In this document: piece by piece, positions 19,606 through 28,682 of the stretch
Layout: every line of letters begins with the position of its first letter
How positions within the stretch are numbered: the first letter of the stretch is position 1
Origin: Terriglobia bacterium
GTDB lineage: Bacteria > Acidobacteriota > Terriglobia > Bryobacterales > Bryobacteraceae
Direction of reading: 5' to 3'
NCBI GenBank assembly: GCA_020073445.1
Contig: JAIQFE010000001.1
Location: 372,001-436,000, forward strand
DNA length: 64,000 nt
Translations under genes and position numbers: made by a program
The notes under the pieces: generated by a model
Databases searched by the model: none
What the model saw: the letters and a program-made list of their open reading frames with translations, nothing else
What the model was told of the DNA's origin: nothing

Positions 19606-20856
19606 ATGGATATCAAGCGAGAAGGCGTCGCGAAAAGAAAGCGCATCAGGTTCATTGCCTACGGGATCCTGACGCTAGGTGCCCTGGGCGCGGCGGGCTG
19701 GCGCGTGTCGAAGCTCGAGCCGGCGGCCCCCACGGTGGAGCGCGCGACGGTATGGATCGATTCGGTCAAGCGCGGACCGATTGTCATCGAGCGAAAGGGG
19801 CTCGGCAAGCTGGCGCCGGAGGAGATCATCGTGATCCCCAGCCTCCAGGACGGCCAGGTGATCAAAGTTCCCATAAAATCCGGCCAAAAAGTGACACCGG
19901 ACACAGTCTTGATGGTATTAACCAATCCAGACATGGATCTCGCGGCCAATGATCTCGAGTGGCAGGTGAAGCAGGCTCAAGCCACCTACGCCGATTTGAA
20001 GGTAAAGCTGCAGAGCCAGAGATTCGACCAGCAATCCGCCGTGGCCACTGCCGAAAACGCCCTCAAGCAGGCTTCGCTGAATAAGGATAAGGACGAACAG
20101 CTCTTCAAGTTCCAGATCCAGACCGACCTGAACGTGAAACTCAGCACCGCAAATTGGGAGCAGGCCAACAGCCGCTTTCAAACCGAGAAGCAGAAGCTCG
20201 ACATCATGAAGGATTCCATCGACGCCCAGCTGGAATCCGCTAAAGTCCAAATCGACAAGCTGCAAGCTGCTTGGGAGCGCAAGAAACAGCAACTTAAGGA
20301 TCTGACGGTTCGCGCAGGAACCGATGGCGTCGTTCAGGAGCTGACCCTGCAGGTCGGCACCCACGTCTCGGCGGGCACCGTGGTCGCCAAGGTCGCCCAG
20401 GCCAAACTGCAGGCCGAGCTGCAGATCGCCGAAACCCAGGCCAAGGATATCCTGCTGGGACAGAAAGCGTCCATCGATACACGGAACGGAATCATTCCCG
20501 CGCACGTAGTGCGAATAGATCCCAACGTGATCAATGGAACCCGCACGGTGGATTGCAAATTGGACGGACCGTTACCCAGCGGCGCGGTGCCTGACCTGAG
20601 CGTGGACGGAACGGTTGAAATCGAACGCCTGGCGGACGTCGTCTATATCGGGCGGCCGGTGTTCGGCCAGCCCGACAGTTCCGTCAGTCTGTTTAAGCTG
20701 GAACCCGATGGCAAAGGAGCTTCACGCGTCACGGTTAAACTGGGACGCAGTTCTGTGAATACCATCGAGGTTGTGGATGGGTTGAAAGTGGGCGATCAGG
20801 TGATTCTCTCCGACATGTCGGCTCAGGATCAGAATCCCCGAATACGATTGGACTAA
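19606..20856 (+). CDS. HlyD/MacA-family periplasmic adaptor (membrane fusion protein)
   Basis: The 416-residue protein starts at ATG 19606 with an AGGA site. One N-terminal transmembrane helix (RFIAYGILTLGALGAAGW) anchors it in the inner membrane. A split biotinyl-lipoyl region (IVIPSLQDGQVIKVPIKSGQKV and, after the hairpin, VRAGTDGVVQELTLQVGTHV) brackets a long alpha-helical coiled-coil hairpin (about residues 105-225). A beta-barrel and membrane-proximal domain follow. It should bridge an ABC permease to the outer membrane. The next gene, 9 bp on, is the ATPase, but no permease gene follows. Substrate unknown. Confidence 0.88.
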   Translation: MDIKREGVAKRKRIRFIAYGILTLGALGAAGWRVSKLEPAAPTVERATVWIDSVKRGPIVIERKGLGKLAPEEIIVIPSLQDGQVIKVPIKSGQKVTPDTVLMVLTNPDMDLAANDLEWQVKQAQATYADLKVKLQSQRFDQQSAVATAENALKQASLNKDKDEQLFKFQIQTDLNVKLSTANWEQANSRFQTEKQKLDIMKDSIDAQLESAKVQIDKLQAAWERKKQQLKDLTVRAGTDGVVQELTLQVGTHVSAGTVVAKVAQAKLQAELQIAETQAKDILLGQKASIDTRNGIIPAHVVRIDPNVINGTRTVDCKLDGPLPSGAVPDLSVDGTVEIERLADVVYIGRPVFGQPDSSVSLFKLEPDGKGASRVTVKLGRSSVNTIEVVDGLKVGDQVILSDMSAQDQNPRIRLD

Positions 20857-20865
20857 GGAGCGAAT

Positions 20866-21558
20866 ATGGCCGAAGTTCTGATTCATCTCGATGGAGTCAA
20901 GAAGGTCTTTGTCACGGACGAAGTGGAGACGCACGCGTTGGCCGGTATTCATCTGGATATCAAGAAGGGTGAATACGTATCGATCGCCGGTCCCTCGGGC
21001 TGCGGCAAATCGACGCTGCTGGCCATTCTCGGGCTGCTCGATTCTTCCTCGGACGGCACCTACGAGCTCAACGGCCGGCCGGTGCAGGGTCTGAAACTCA
21101 GCGAGCGGGCGCGTATCCGCAACCGCGAGATCGGATTCATCTTCCAGGCCTTCAATCTGATCGGCGATCTCACGGTGTACGAAAACGTGGAACTGCCGCT
21201 CACGTATCGCGGCATGCCCAGCGCCGAGCGGAAGAAGCGTGTGCACGAATCGCTGGAGCGCGTGGGAATGAGCCATCGCGTGAAGCATTATCCGTCGCAG
21301 CTCTCCGGAGGTCAGCAGCAGCGCGTGGCCGTGGCCCGCGCGCTGGCGGGCGATCCCTCCATCCTGCTGGCGGACGAGCCCACCGGCAACCTGGATAGCA
21401 CCAACGGCGAGGCTGTCATGGAGCTGTTACGGGATCTGCATCGCGGCGGCGCCACCATCTGCATGGTCACCCACGATCCCCGCTACGAACGCTTCGCCGA
21501 CCGCAACATTCACCTGTTCGACGGCCGCATCGTGGAAGAAAACGCGGAGCGGGCATAA
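20866..21558 (+). CDS. ABC transporter ATP-binding protein, MacB/LolD type
   Basis: A 230-residue ATPase with ribosome site AAGGAG before ATG 20866. Walker A GPSGCGKST, the Q-loop in FIFQAFNL, signature LSGGQQQRVAVARAL, Walker [14 protein letters not shown] and H-loop VTHDP are all intact. The family normally powers FtsX-like permeases (MacB, LolCDE) in extrusion of lipoproteins, peptides or macrolides. Directly upstream is its adaptor; downstream is a 137-bp gap and an AAA+ ATPase rather than a permease. It probably works with a permease encoded elsewhere. Confidence 0.92.
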   Translation: MAEVLIHLDGVKKVFVTDEVETHALAGIHLDIKKGEYVSIAGPSGCGKSTLLAILGLLDSSSDGTYELNGRPVQGLKLSERARIRNREIGFIFQAFNLIGDLTVYENVELPLTYRGMPSAERKKRVHESLERVGMSHRVKHYPSQLSGGQQQRVAVARALAGDPSILLADEPTGNLDSTNGEAVMELLRDLHRGGATICMVTHDPRYERFADRNIHLFDGRIVEENAERA

Positions 21559-21695
21559 ATTTCCTGGCTGCCGCATCCCTACGAATTGGGAGCGCGGTAC
21601 TAGGGGGGCATCTAAGGTGCAGGTCCCCTCATCCCAGTCCGATAGGTAACTAGTTCCCCGGTTGCGGGAACTCTGATCACCTGGAGGATGCATTC

Positions 21696-23105
21696 GTGAG
21701 CGCCATTTCCGACCCGCCCCTGCGCAGCGGCATTCAGATCAACATTCCCCGTCCCACCGCCCCATCGCCGGAGCCGCGGGAAGCTGAACGCCCCATGTAC
21801 ACCTCGGCGCCGGAAGAACAGGCCGTTGTTCCCCCGCCACCCGAATCTCTGGCAGATACCGGCATATCGGTCTCCCTGATCGAACAGCTGATTCTGAAGT
21901 TTCTCTATTTCCGCGGCGAGGTGATGGGTCGGGATTTGGCGAGCCTGGTGGGACTCCAGTACAGCCTCATCGATGAGCTGCTTGAGAATATCAAGCGGCA
22001 GCATCACGTGGGAATCAAGAAATCGCTGGGCATGGGCAACAGCTCGGGAATTTTCGCGCTCACCGAGTCTGGCCGGAATCTCACCCGCGAGTATCTCGAG
22101 AACAATCAATACGCCGGTACGGTTCCGGTGCCTCTCCACCAGTATGCGGAGGTGGTGCGGCGTCAAAGACTAGCCGAGAACTGGCTGACGCCGGACTCGC
22201 TCCGGAAGGCTTTCAAGCATCTGGTGGTGGAGCAGGACATTTTGGCGCGCATCGGCCCGGCGGTGAACTCGAACAAGTCGTTCTTGATTTACGGCCAACC
22301 CGGCAACGGCAAGACCGCGCTGGCTGAATCCCTGTTCCGCGTGGAAACGGCGCCTATTTACATGCCGTACGCCATTGAATCCCAGGGCAACATCATCCAG
22401 CTCTACGACCCCATTTATCACCAGAAAATCGACGATTCGGAAAGCGACAGCGTCACCCTCGATCGCGATCACGGGTACGATCGCCGCTGGTTCAAGTGCC
22501 GCCGCCCGTTCATCATCACCGGCGGTGAGCTCGGCCTGGACATGCTGGATTTGAGCTTCAACAAGGTCTCGAAAGTGTATGACGCACCCTTCCAGCTCAA
22601 GGCTAACAACGGTATCTATCTCATTGATGACTTCGGACGGCAAAAAGCCTCGCCTGCCGAAATCCTGAACCGCTGGATCGTGCCGATGGAGCGCCACGTC
22701 GACTATCTGAGCTTCCAGGCGGGAGGCAAGATGACGGTGCCGTTCGAAGCGTTCCTGATCTTCTCCACCAACCTGCGGCCCGAGCAGTTGGGCGACGAAG
22801 CGTTCCTGCGCCGCATTCAGTACAAGATGTTCCTGCGCAGTCCAGGAAGGAATGAGTTCATCCAGATCTTCGAGCGTTTCGCCGAATCCCGTCTGCTCGA
22901 ATACGGACCGGGCGTCATCGAGTCTTTCGTGGAAAAACACTACGTGCAAGGCGGCAAACGCTACCGCCGCTGCCATCCCCGGGACGTTATCAGCCACGCC
23001 ATCGATCTCATCAACTTCGAGGCGCGGGCGAAAGAGCTGACCGAGGACGTACTGGACCGCGCCTTCGACAGCTGCTTCACCGACAACATCGACGTCAACG
23101 ACTGA
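21696..23105 (+). CDS. AAA+ ATPase with N-terminal winged-helix-like domain, function unknown
   Basis: Starts at GTG 21696 behind GGAGG. The 469-residue protein has a Pro-rich N-terminus (1-50), a winged-helix-like segment (about 55-135: LILKFLYFRGEVMGRDLASL), then an AAA+ core with Walker A GQPGNGKT (200-207), Walker B IYLIDD (307-312), sensor 1 FLIFSTN (353-359) and an arginine pair RRIQYK. The wing and ATPase are separated by a helical linker. I do not recognise a characterised protein. It may be a regulator or assembly ATPase linked to the exporter genes upstream, which is inference. A matB-like gene follows 38 bp on, across a palindrome. Confidence 0.78.
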   Translation: MSAISDPPLRSGIQINIPRPTAPSPEPREAERPMYTSAPEEQAVVPPPPESLADTGISVSLIEQLILKFLYFRGEVMGRDLASLVGLQYSLIDELLENIKRQHHVGIKKSLGMGNSSGIFALTESGRNLTREYLENNQYAGTVPVPLHQYAEVVRRQRLAENWLTPDSLRKAFKHLVVEQDILARIGPAVNSNKSFLIYGQPGNGKTALAESLFRVETAPIYMPYAIESQGNIIQLYDPIYHQKIDDSESDSVTLDRDHGYDRRWFKCRRPFIITGGELGLDMLDLSFNKVSKVYDAPFQLKANNGIYLIDDFGRQKASPAEILNRWIVPMERHVDYLSFQAGGKMTVPFEAFLIFSTNLRPEQLGDEAFLRRIQYKMFLRSPGRNEFIQIFERFAESRLLEYGPGVIESFVEKHYVQGGKRYRRCHPRDVISHAIDLINFEARAKELTEDVLDRAFDSCFTDNIDVND

Positions 23106-23119
23106 TTGGTATCTTTGTA

Positions 23120-23141
23120 GGGGCGAGGCATGCCTCGCCCC
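23120..23141. repeat. Perfect 22-bp palindrome before a start codon
   Basis: GGGGCGAGGCA followed by its exact reverse complement, two bases before ATG 23144. As RNA it would form an 11-bp hairpin covering the place where a ribosome site should be. Palindromes of this GGGGCGAGGCATGCC type recur between genes in many GC-rich bacteria; I see only one copy here. Confidence 0.75.
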
Positions 23142-23143
23142 AC

Positions 23144-24577
23144 ATGAATCTTCGCAACTGGTTCGACACCTCATTTCGTCTGCGACCGGACGAGCCGGCA
23201 CTCGAATGGAAGGGCGCCACCTATACCTTCGGCGACATCGACGCGCGCAGTAATCGCATGGCGCGAGCCCTGGCCGCCCGGGGGTTCCAGACCGGCGACC
23301 GGCTGGCTGTCTACCTGGCGAACTCGCTCGACTTCATCGATATTTTTCTCGCCTGCGTCAAGCTGGGCGTCATCTTCGTGCCGGTGAACATTTTGTATCG
23401 CGAGCGCGAGCTGTCGCACATCCTGAGCGATGCCGAGCCCAAGCTCTTCGTCACCGAAAAGGAACTTCCAGCTTTGCGCGCCGAAGCTGCCGCGCAGCCG
23501 GCGGATCTGGCCGAGACGCCTTTGGACGGCGAATCGCCTGCCGCGCTGGTCTATACCTCGGGGACCACCGGCGTTTCGAAGGGCGCTATCCTCACGCACA
23601 ATAACTTCGCCGTGAACGCAGCGAATCTGCTCCAGACCTGGCGCATCAGCTCCACGGACCGATTCCTGCTGGCTCTGCCTCTGTTCCACGTTCACGCGCT
23701 CGGCAATGGGCTGCATTGCTGGCTGTTCTCGGGGTGCCGCATGCGCCTGCTGGAACGTTTCGAACACGAAAAAGCCGCGGCCGAATTTCTGGATTTCCGT
23801 CCCACGCTGTTTTTCGGCGTGCCGACCATGTACGTCCGCCTGCTCGAGACGCCGCCGGAGACCGCGCGCGAAATCGGGAAAAGCATGCGCCTGTTCGTAT
23901 CGGGCTCCGCGCCGCTGCCCGCCCAGGTGCTCGAAGACTTCCGCAAACTGTTCGGGCACACCATTCTCGAGCGCTACGGCATGACCGAGACGATCATGAA
24001 CATCTCGAATCCGTACGACGGCGAGCGGCGTCCGGGAAGCGTCGGATTTCCGCTTCCGGGGGTGCAGGCGCGCATCCTGAACGAAAACGGCCAGGAAGTG
24101 CCCGACGGCGAAACCGGCGAGCTGTATCTGAAGGGTCCGAACGTATTCGCCGGATACTGGCGGCGCGAAGACGCCACGCGCGCCGCGTTCGTGGATGGAT
24201 GGTTTAAGACGGGCGATCTTGCGCAGAGATCCTCCGATGGCTATTACACCTTGTGCGGCCGCCGCAGCGATCTGATTATTTCGGGCGGCTTCAACATTTA
24301 TCCGCGAGAGATCGAAGAGTTCCTCATGGAACAGCCGGAGGTGGCCGAAGCAGCTGTGGCGGCCCAACCCGACCGGGTGCGCGGCGAAGTGCCTGTGGCT
24401 TACATCGTTCCCCGCAGCGACCTGCGAGGCACTTGCGATACGAACGCGCTCGAAGCCGTCTGCCGCGAAAAGCTTGCCTCCTTCAAATGCCCGCGGCGCT
24501 TTATTATCGTCGACAAACTTCCCCGCAACGCGCTGGGCAAAGTGCAAAAACACCTGCTGGGAGCCGCCGCGCAGTGA
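23144..24577 (+). CDS. Acyl-CoA synthetase, MatB-like malonyl-CoA synthetase
   Basis: This 477-residue ANL-family ligase has motif A3 VYTSGTTGVSKG (136-147), the A8 hinge GRRSDLIISGGFNIYPREIE and the C-terminal catalytic lysine in LPRNALGKVQK. The stretch RYGMTETIMNISNPYDGERR with PGSVGFPLPGV matches malonyl-CoA synthetase rather than long-chain ligases, so it likely makes malonyl-CoA or methylmalonyl-CoA from the free diacid, ATP and CoA. A general short-chain acyl-CoA ligase is the alternative. Its start lies two bases after a 22-bp palindrome, leaving no ribosome site. Its TGA overlaps the GTG of glgA. Confidence 0.84.
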   Translation: MNLRNWFDTSFRLRPDEPALEWKGATYTFGDIDARSNRMARALAARGFQTGDRLAVYLANSLDFIDIFLACVKLGVIFVPVNILYRERELSHILSDAEPKLFVTEKELPALRAEAAAQPADLAETPLDGESPAALVYTSGTTGVSKGAILTHNNFAVNAANLLQTWRISSTDRFLLALPLFHVHALGNGLHCWLFSGCRMRLLERFEHEKAAAEFLDFRPTLFFGVPTMYVRLLETPPETAREIGKSMRLFVSGSAPLPAQVLEDFRKLFGHTILERYGMTETIMNISNPYDGERRPGSVGFPLPGVQARILNENGQEVPDGETGELYLKGPNVFAGYWRREDATRAAFVDGWFKTGDLAQRSSDGYYTLCGRRSDLIISGGFNIYPREIEEFLMEQPEVAEAAVAAQPDRVRGEVPVAYIVPRSDLRGTCDTNALEAVCREKLASFKCPRRFIIVDKLPRNALGKVQKHLLGAAAQ

Positions 24578-25983
24578 AGATCCTGATGGTGGCGTCGGAG
24601 GCCACTCCATTCGTCAAAACAGGCGGACTGGCGGATGTGCTGGGCTCGCTGCCGCCGGCGCTGGTTCGGCTAGGCGATGAGGTTGGCGTGGTCATGCCCA
24701 AGTACCGCGTCGCGGAAACGCGTGTAAACGAAGCGATCGTCGCTGAGCCGGTATGGCTCGCCATGCCGCTGTGGGTGGGTCCGCACTCGTACTCGGTCGA
24801 TATTCTTCGCCTTGTCCATCGCGGCGTGCACTACTTTTTCGTGGATTGCCCGGCGCTTTACGATCGCCCGGAGATCTACGGAGACTATCCCGACGATCAC
24901 ATCCGCTTCGCGCTGTTGAGTCAGGCCGCGCTGGGGATCGCGCGCCACATCTTCCGGCCTGCGGTGCTGCACACGCATGATTGGCAGGCGGGCTTAGCTG
25001 CCCCGTATCTGCGAACAACCTTCGCCGGCGATCCTACGTTTTTTGGACTACGCACGCTGCTGACCATCCACAATCTGGGCTACCAGGGAAACTATCCTGC
25101 TGCCGCGTTCGACGATCTGGGCCTGGATCCGGGGCTGTACCATCCCGGCGGCCTGGAATTCTGGGATCGCGTCAGTTTTCTTAAAGCCGGCATTGTCTGG
25201 TCCGATGCCGTCAACACGGTAAGCCCAACCTACGCGCGCGAAATTCAGACTCCCGAATACGGGTTCGGCATGGACGACCTGCTGCGTGAGCACTCCAGCA
25301 AACTCAGCGGGATCCTCAATGGCGTCGATTATGAGGAGTGGAATCCGGAAACGGGCCCATACCAAGTGGCGCATTATTCCGCGCGCGATCTTGCGGGCAA
25401 GCTCGCATCGAAACAAGCTCTTCTCGCCGAAATGGGCTTGCCGCCCAACACGCGCCGGCCGCTGATCGGAATCGTGTCGCGTTTTGCCGATCAAAAAGGT
25501 TTCGACCTGGTGGAAGGTATCGCCGCCTGGCTGGCGGATCAGGATGTGGCGATGGTCGCGCTCGGCTCGGGGCAGAAGAAATACGAAGACATGTTCCGGC
25601 AGCTGGCTGCACTGAGGCCCGAGAAGTTCGCCGTCCGGATCGGCTACGACGACGCGGTGTCGCATCGTATCGAGGCCGGGGCGGACATGTTCCTCATGCC
25701 GTCGCAATACGAACCATGCGGGCTCAGCCAGATGTACAGCCTGCGCTACGGGACTGTGCCGATTGTCCGGGCCACGGGAGGCCTGGACGATACAGTGGAC
25801 GAATCGACGGGCTTCAAGTTTGTCGAATACACTCCAGAAGCACTCCAGGGAGCGATTCAGCAGGCGTTAGACGCTTTCGAAAAGCCTGGTGCGTGGATCG
25901 CGCGGATGCGGCGGGGAATGGCGAAAGATTTTTCGTGGGATGCGTCAGCCCGCGAGTATCAGCGGTTGATGCTCTCTCTCTGA
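24574..25983 (+). CDS. glgA: Glycogen synthase (ADP-glucose type)
   Basis: GTG 24574 overlaps the stop of the upstream gene (GTGA), giving a 469-residue GT5 enzyme. MKILMVASEATPFVKTGGLADV holds the ADP-glucose-binding Lys-Thr-Gly-Gly, HTHDWQAG lies mid-N-domain, and the C-domain has PSQYEPCGLSQMYSLRYGTV, with the active-site Glu. It extends alpha-1,4-glucan chains in glycogen storage. No other glg genes are in view. Coupling to a MatB-like ligase is unusual. An upstream in-frame reading exists but lies wholly inside the ligase gene. Confidence 0.92.
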   Translation: MKILMVASEATPFVKTGGLADVLGSLPPALVRLGDEVGVVMPKYRVAETRVNEAIVAEPVWLAMPLWVGPHSYSVDILRLVHRGVHYFFVDCPALYDRPEIYGDYPDDHIRFALLSQAALGIARHIFRPAVLHTHDWQAGLAAPYLRTTFAGDPTFFGLRTLLTIHNLGYQGNYPAAAFDDLGLDPGLYHPGGLEFWDRVSFLKAGIVWSDAVNTVSPTYAREIQTPEYGFGMDDLLREHSSKLSGILNGVDYEEWNPETGPYQVAHYSARDLAGKLASKQALLAEMGLPPNTRRPLIGIVSRFADQKGFDLVEGIAAWLADQDVAMVALGSGQKKYEDMFRQLAALRPEKFAVRIGYDDAVSHRIEAGADMFLMPSQYEPCGLSQMYSLRYGTVPIVRATGGLDDTVDESTGFKFVEYTPEALQGAIQQALDAFEKPGAWIARMRRGMAKDFSWDASAREYQRLMLSL

Positions 25984-26017
25984 CCAGCCCCGCCAGTCAC
26001 GGCGGGGGATAGTTCGC

Positions 26018-26542
26018 TCATAGCAAGACGCCCGATATCGCGACCACGATTCCCAGAACTCCAAACACCAAGCTGATTACGGGGAAAAGCTTCTTGCGCG
26101 AAATGAAGTAGAGCGAAGCCATGACCACGCCGATTTCGAGCATCCCTTCGCCCAGGTCGTATCGCAGGGCTTTATCTTCGGTATGGAGGGTCTCCTGCTC
26201 TTTTTTGGTCGCTTCGTCTTTCACTTCCTTGCTTTCTTTCTCGTACTTCTTCTGTTGGGTCTCGTAACGGGCGATGGTCTGCTCCGCGTCCGGCTTATCG
26301 TGGCCCAGTACCTTCAGCAGGTCGACGCCCAACTCCAGGCTATGAAACTTGATGCGGTTGGATTGATACAGCGACCATTGATCGTTGGCCTCGGATCGCT
26401 CGACCACGGCCGTGGTGTGTGCGCGGTGAGACTGGATGGAGACCACCGCCAGACACACAGCCAATATGGCGGCAACCACGCCGACCTTCTGTCCCAGGGG
26501 ATCCGATTCCCCGCCTTCGGTCTTAATTTCGATTTCAGGCAT
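26018..26542 (-). CDS. DUF4337 family inner-membrane protein
   Basis: The 174-residue protein has one N-terminal membrane helix (VGVVAAILAVCLAVVSI), a central helical region with SEANDQWSLYQSNRIKFHSLE, a charged coiled-coil stretch (KKYEKESKEVKDEATKK) and two C-terminal helices ending in a Val/Ile/Gly-rich segment. This layout and the ANDQW motif match DUF4337. Function is unknown for the family. It stands alone between glgA and the thioredoxin gene, convergent with glgA. Confidence 0.84.
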   Translation of the reverse strand: MPEIEIKTEGGESDPLGQKVGVVAAILAVCLAVVSIQSHRAHTTAVVERSEANDQWSLYQSNRIKFHSLELGVDLLKVLGHDKPDAEQTIARYETQQKKYEKESKEVKDEATKKEQETLHTEDKALRYDLGEGMLEIGVVMASLYFISRKKLFPVISLVFGVLGIVVAISGVLL

Positions 26543-26666
26543 AGTTTGTTAGAAGTACCGCTGTGTAACAGGATAGCGCTGGCGCGACGGCCGAGCCGCT
26601 GGAGTTGCATCTTTCGGGCCAGATCCCGCATCATAAGTAGCGGACCCTGAGGGATCCGAAGGAAAC

Positions 26667-27011
26667 ATGGCTGCTGAAAACACACTCACTTTTACCGATG
26701 GCGCATTTGACCAGGACGTGCTGAAATCCGAGACCCCCGTGCTCGTGGATTTCTGGGCTCCCTGGTGTGGACCCTGCAAGGCCATGGGCCCCACGATCGA
26801 TGCCCTGGCGACGGAGTACGTTGGCAAGGTGAAGATCGGAAAGTTGAACACGGACGACAACCCGGGTACGGCCATGCGCTACGGGATCCGTGGCATCCCC
26901 ACGCTGCTGCTGTTCAAGGGCGGCCAGGTGGTGGATCAGCGGGTGGGCGCGATGCCCAAGCCCGAAGTCCTCAAGATGATCGAGCCGCACCTGGCTAAGG
27001 TCAGCAGCTAA
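26667..27011 (+). CDS. Thioredoxin
   Basis: The 114-residue protein has the redox motif WCGPC (Cys34 and Cys37) and the cis-proline in GIPTLLLFKGG. Length and order fit thioredoxin A: it reduces disulfides in cytosolic targets using thioredoxin reductase. No signal peptide. It is convergent with ilvD; both stop codons sit inside the same hairpin (27006-27023). Confidence 0.95.
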   Translation: MAAENTLTFTDGAFDQDVLKSETPVLVDFWAPWCGPCKAMGPTIDALATEYVGKVKIGKLNTDDNPGTAMRYGIRGIPTLLLFKGGQVVDQRVGAMPKPEVLKMIEPHLAKVSS

Positions 27012-27023
27012 GCTGGCTTAGCT
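27006..27023. terminator. Bidirectional hairpin spanning both convergent stop codons
   Basis: AGCTAAG and CTTAGCT (7-bp stem, 4-base loop CTGG). The trx stop TAA at 27009-27011 and the ilvD stop (TTA on plus at 27018-27020) both lie within the stem. No long U-run follows, so it may act as a weak terminator or as mRNA 3'-end protection on both strands. Confidence 0.6.
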
Positions 27024-28682
27024 TGTAACAGCGCCCTGCGCGGCCGAGCCGACCGCATTTACATATTTTCGAAACACTCCCGTCGTGTACTTCAGGTCGG
27101 GAGCCTTCCACGCGCTCAACCGCGACTTCATCTGCTCCGGCGAAACTTCCAGGTCAATCGTTCGTTTCTCCAGGTCGATGGTGATCATATCGCCTTCATG
27201 CACGGCTGCGATCGGGCCGCCGACGAAGGCCTCCGGAGCGACGTGGCCGATCATGAATCCACGCGTGGCTCCGCTGAAACGCCCGTCGGTCAGCAGGGCG
27301 ACGCTGTCGGCCAATCCCGCTCCCACGATCGCGCTGGTCACGCCCAGCATTTCGCGCATTCCGGGACCGCCGCGGGGTCCTTCATAGCGCACCACCACCA
27401 CGTCGCCGGCCTTGATCTCCCCGCTGGTGACGGCGTGCATCGCGTCTTCTTCGCGCGCGAACAGCCGAGCCGGTCCGCGGTGCGACTTCTTGTCGATCCC
27501 CGTCACCTTGATCACGCTGCCTTCGGGCGCGAGATTCCCTTTCAGGATCACTAGGCCGCCGCTGGACTTGATCGGATTGGCAAGCGGGCGAATCACTTGC
27601 TGGCCCGGAGTTTCCTTCGCGTCGGCGGCTTCCTCGGCGAACGTCCGGCCGGTAACCGTCATGGCGTCCTTGTGGGCAAAGCCTCCATCGCTTAAGCGTT
27701 TTGCGACAACGGCCCAGCCGCCGGCCTGGTCGACGTCGTACGCGACAAAACGTCCGGCAGGTTTCAGATCGACTATCAAGGGAGTGCGCGCGCTGATCGT
27801 CTGGAAGTCTTCCATGTTCAGCGGAACGCCGGCTTCGTGGGCCAGAGCAAGCAGGTGAAGCACCGCATTGGTCGATCCGCCGGTGGCGGCCACCGACGCG
27901 ATCGCGTTCTCGAAAGCCTTACGAGTGGCGATCGAGCGTGGGCGGCGATCCGCGCGCACCGCATCCATCACCACCTGGCCACAGCGAAATGCCACCTGCT
28001 GCTTGCGCGGATCCACTTGCGGCACGGAAGCCGTGCTCATGGGAGAAAGCCCGATCATCTCCATCACCGTCGCCATAGTGTTGGCGGTGAACTGTCCGCC
28101 GCACGCGCCCGCGCCCGGACAGGCCGTATTCTCGATCTCCAGCAGTTGCGCATCGGTGATCAGATTCGCGGCACGCTGGCCGACCGCTTCAAACACCGTC
28201 TGCACCGTGGAATTGTTGGGACCTGGCATGATCGTGCCGCCGTACATCACAACGCCCGGCACGTTCAGGCGCAGCAACGCCATCGCCGCTCCTGGAATGG
28301 TCTTGTCGCAGGCCACCAGCGCGACGATGCCATCGAACATGTGCCCGCGGCCGACCAGTTCAATCGAGTCCGCAATGAGATCCCGGCTGACCAGCGACGC
28401 CTTCATGCCCTCGGTGCCCATGGTGACGCCATCGCTGATTGCGATCGTGTTAAATTCCATGGGCGTGCCACCGGCCGCGCGGATGCCGGCTTTGACGTGC
28501 GTCGCCAGCTCGCGCAGGTTGTAGTTGCACGGCATGGTTTCAATCCAGGTATTGGCCACGCCGATAATGGGCTTCTTCAGATCTTCATCCGTAAAGCCGA
28601 TAGCCTTAAGCATGGCGCGCGCGGGGGCGCGGTCCCGTCCCTGGGTGATGGTATAGCTTTGAAGTTTCATGGAAACTTCCAT
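27018..28682 (-). CDS. ilvD: Dihydroxy-acid dehydratase
   Basis: The 554-residue enzyme converts 2,3-dihydroxy-acids to 2-keto acids for valine, isoleucine and leucine. Cluster cysteines are seen at Cys52 (METMPCNYNL), Cys125 (ACDKTIPGA) and Cys194 (ACPGAGACGGQF), as in the Fe-S dehydratases. Start ATG 28682 has GAGG five bases upstream; ATG 28670 is equally possible and gives the more usual MKLQSYTITQG start. No other branched-chain genes are adjacent. Convergent with trx. Confidence 0.95.
   Translation of the reverse strand: MEVSMKLQSYTITQGRDRAPARAMLKAIGFTDEDLKKPIIGVANTWIETMPCNYNLRELATHVKAGIRAAGGTPMEFNTIAISDGVTMGTEGMKASLVSRDLIADSIELVGRGHMFDGIVALVACDKTIPGAAMALLRLNVPGVVMYGGTIMPGPNNSTVQTVFEAVGQRAANLITDAQLLEIENTACPGAGACGGQFTANTMATVMEMIGLSPMSTASVPQVDPRKQQVAFRCGQVVMDAVRADRRPRSIATRKAFENAIASVAATGGSTNAVLHLLALAHEAGVPLNMEDFQTISARTPLIVDLKPAGRFVAYDVDQAGGWAVVAKRLSDGGFAHKDAMTVTGRTFAEEAADAKETPGQQVIRPLANPIKSSGGLVILKGNLAPEGSVIKVTGIDKKSHRGPARLFAREEDAMHAVTSGEIKAGDVVVVRYEGPRGGPGMREMLGVTSAIVGAGLADSVALLTDGRFSGATRGFMIGHVAPEAFVGGPIAAVHEGDMITIDLEKRTIDLEVSPEQMKSRLSAWKAPDLKYTTGVFRKYVNAVGSAAQGAVTS

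Noticed and set aside
24253-24573. Extended glycogen synthase reading frame beginning at 24253
   Set aside because: It lies wholly in the MatB-like gene in another frame. The GTG at 24574 gives the normal glgA start.
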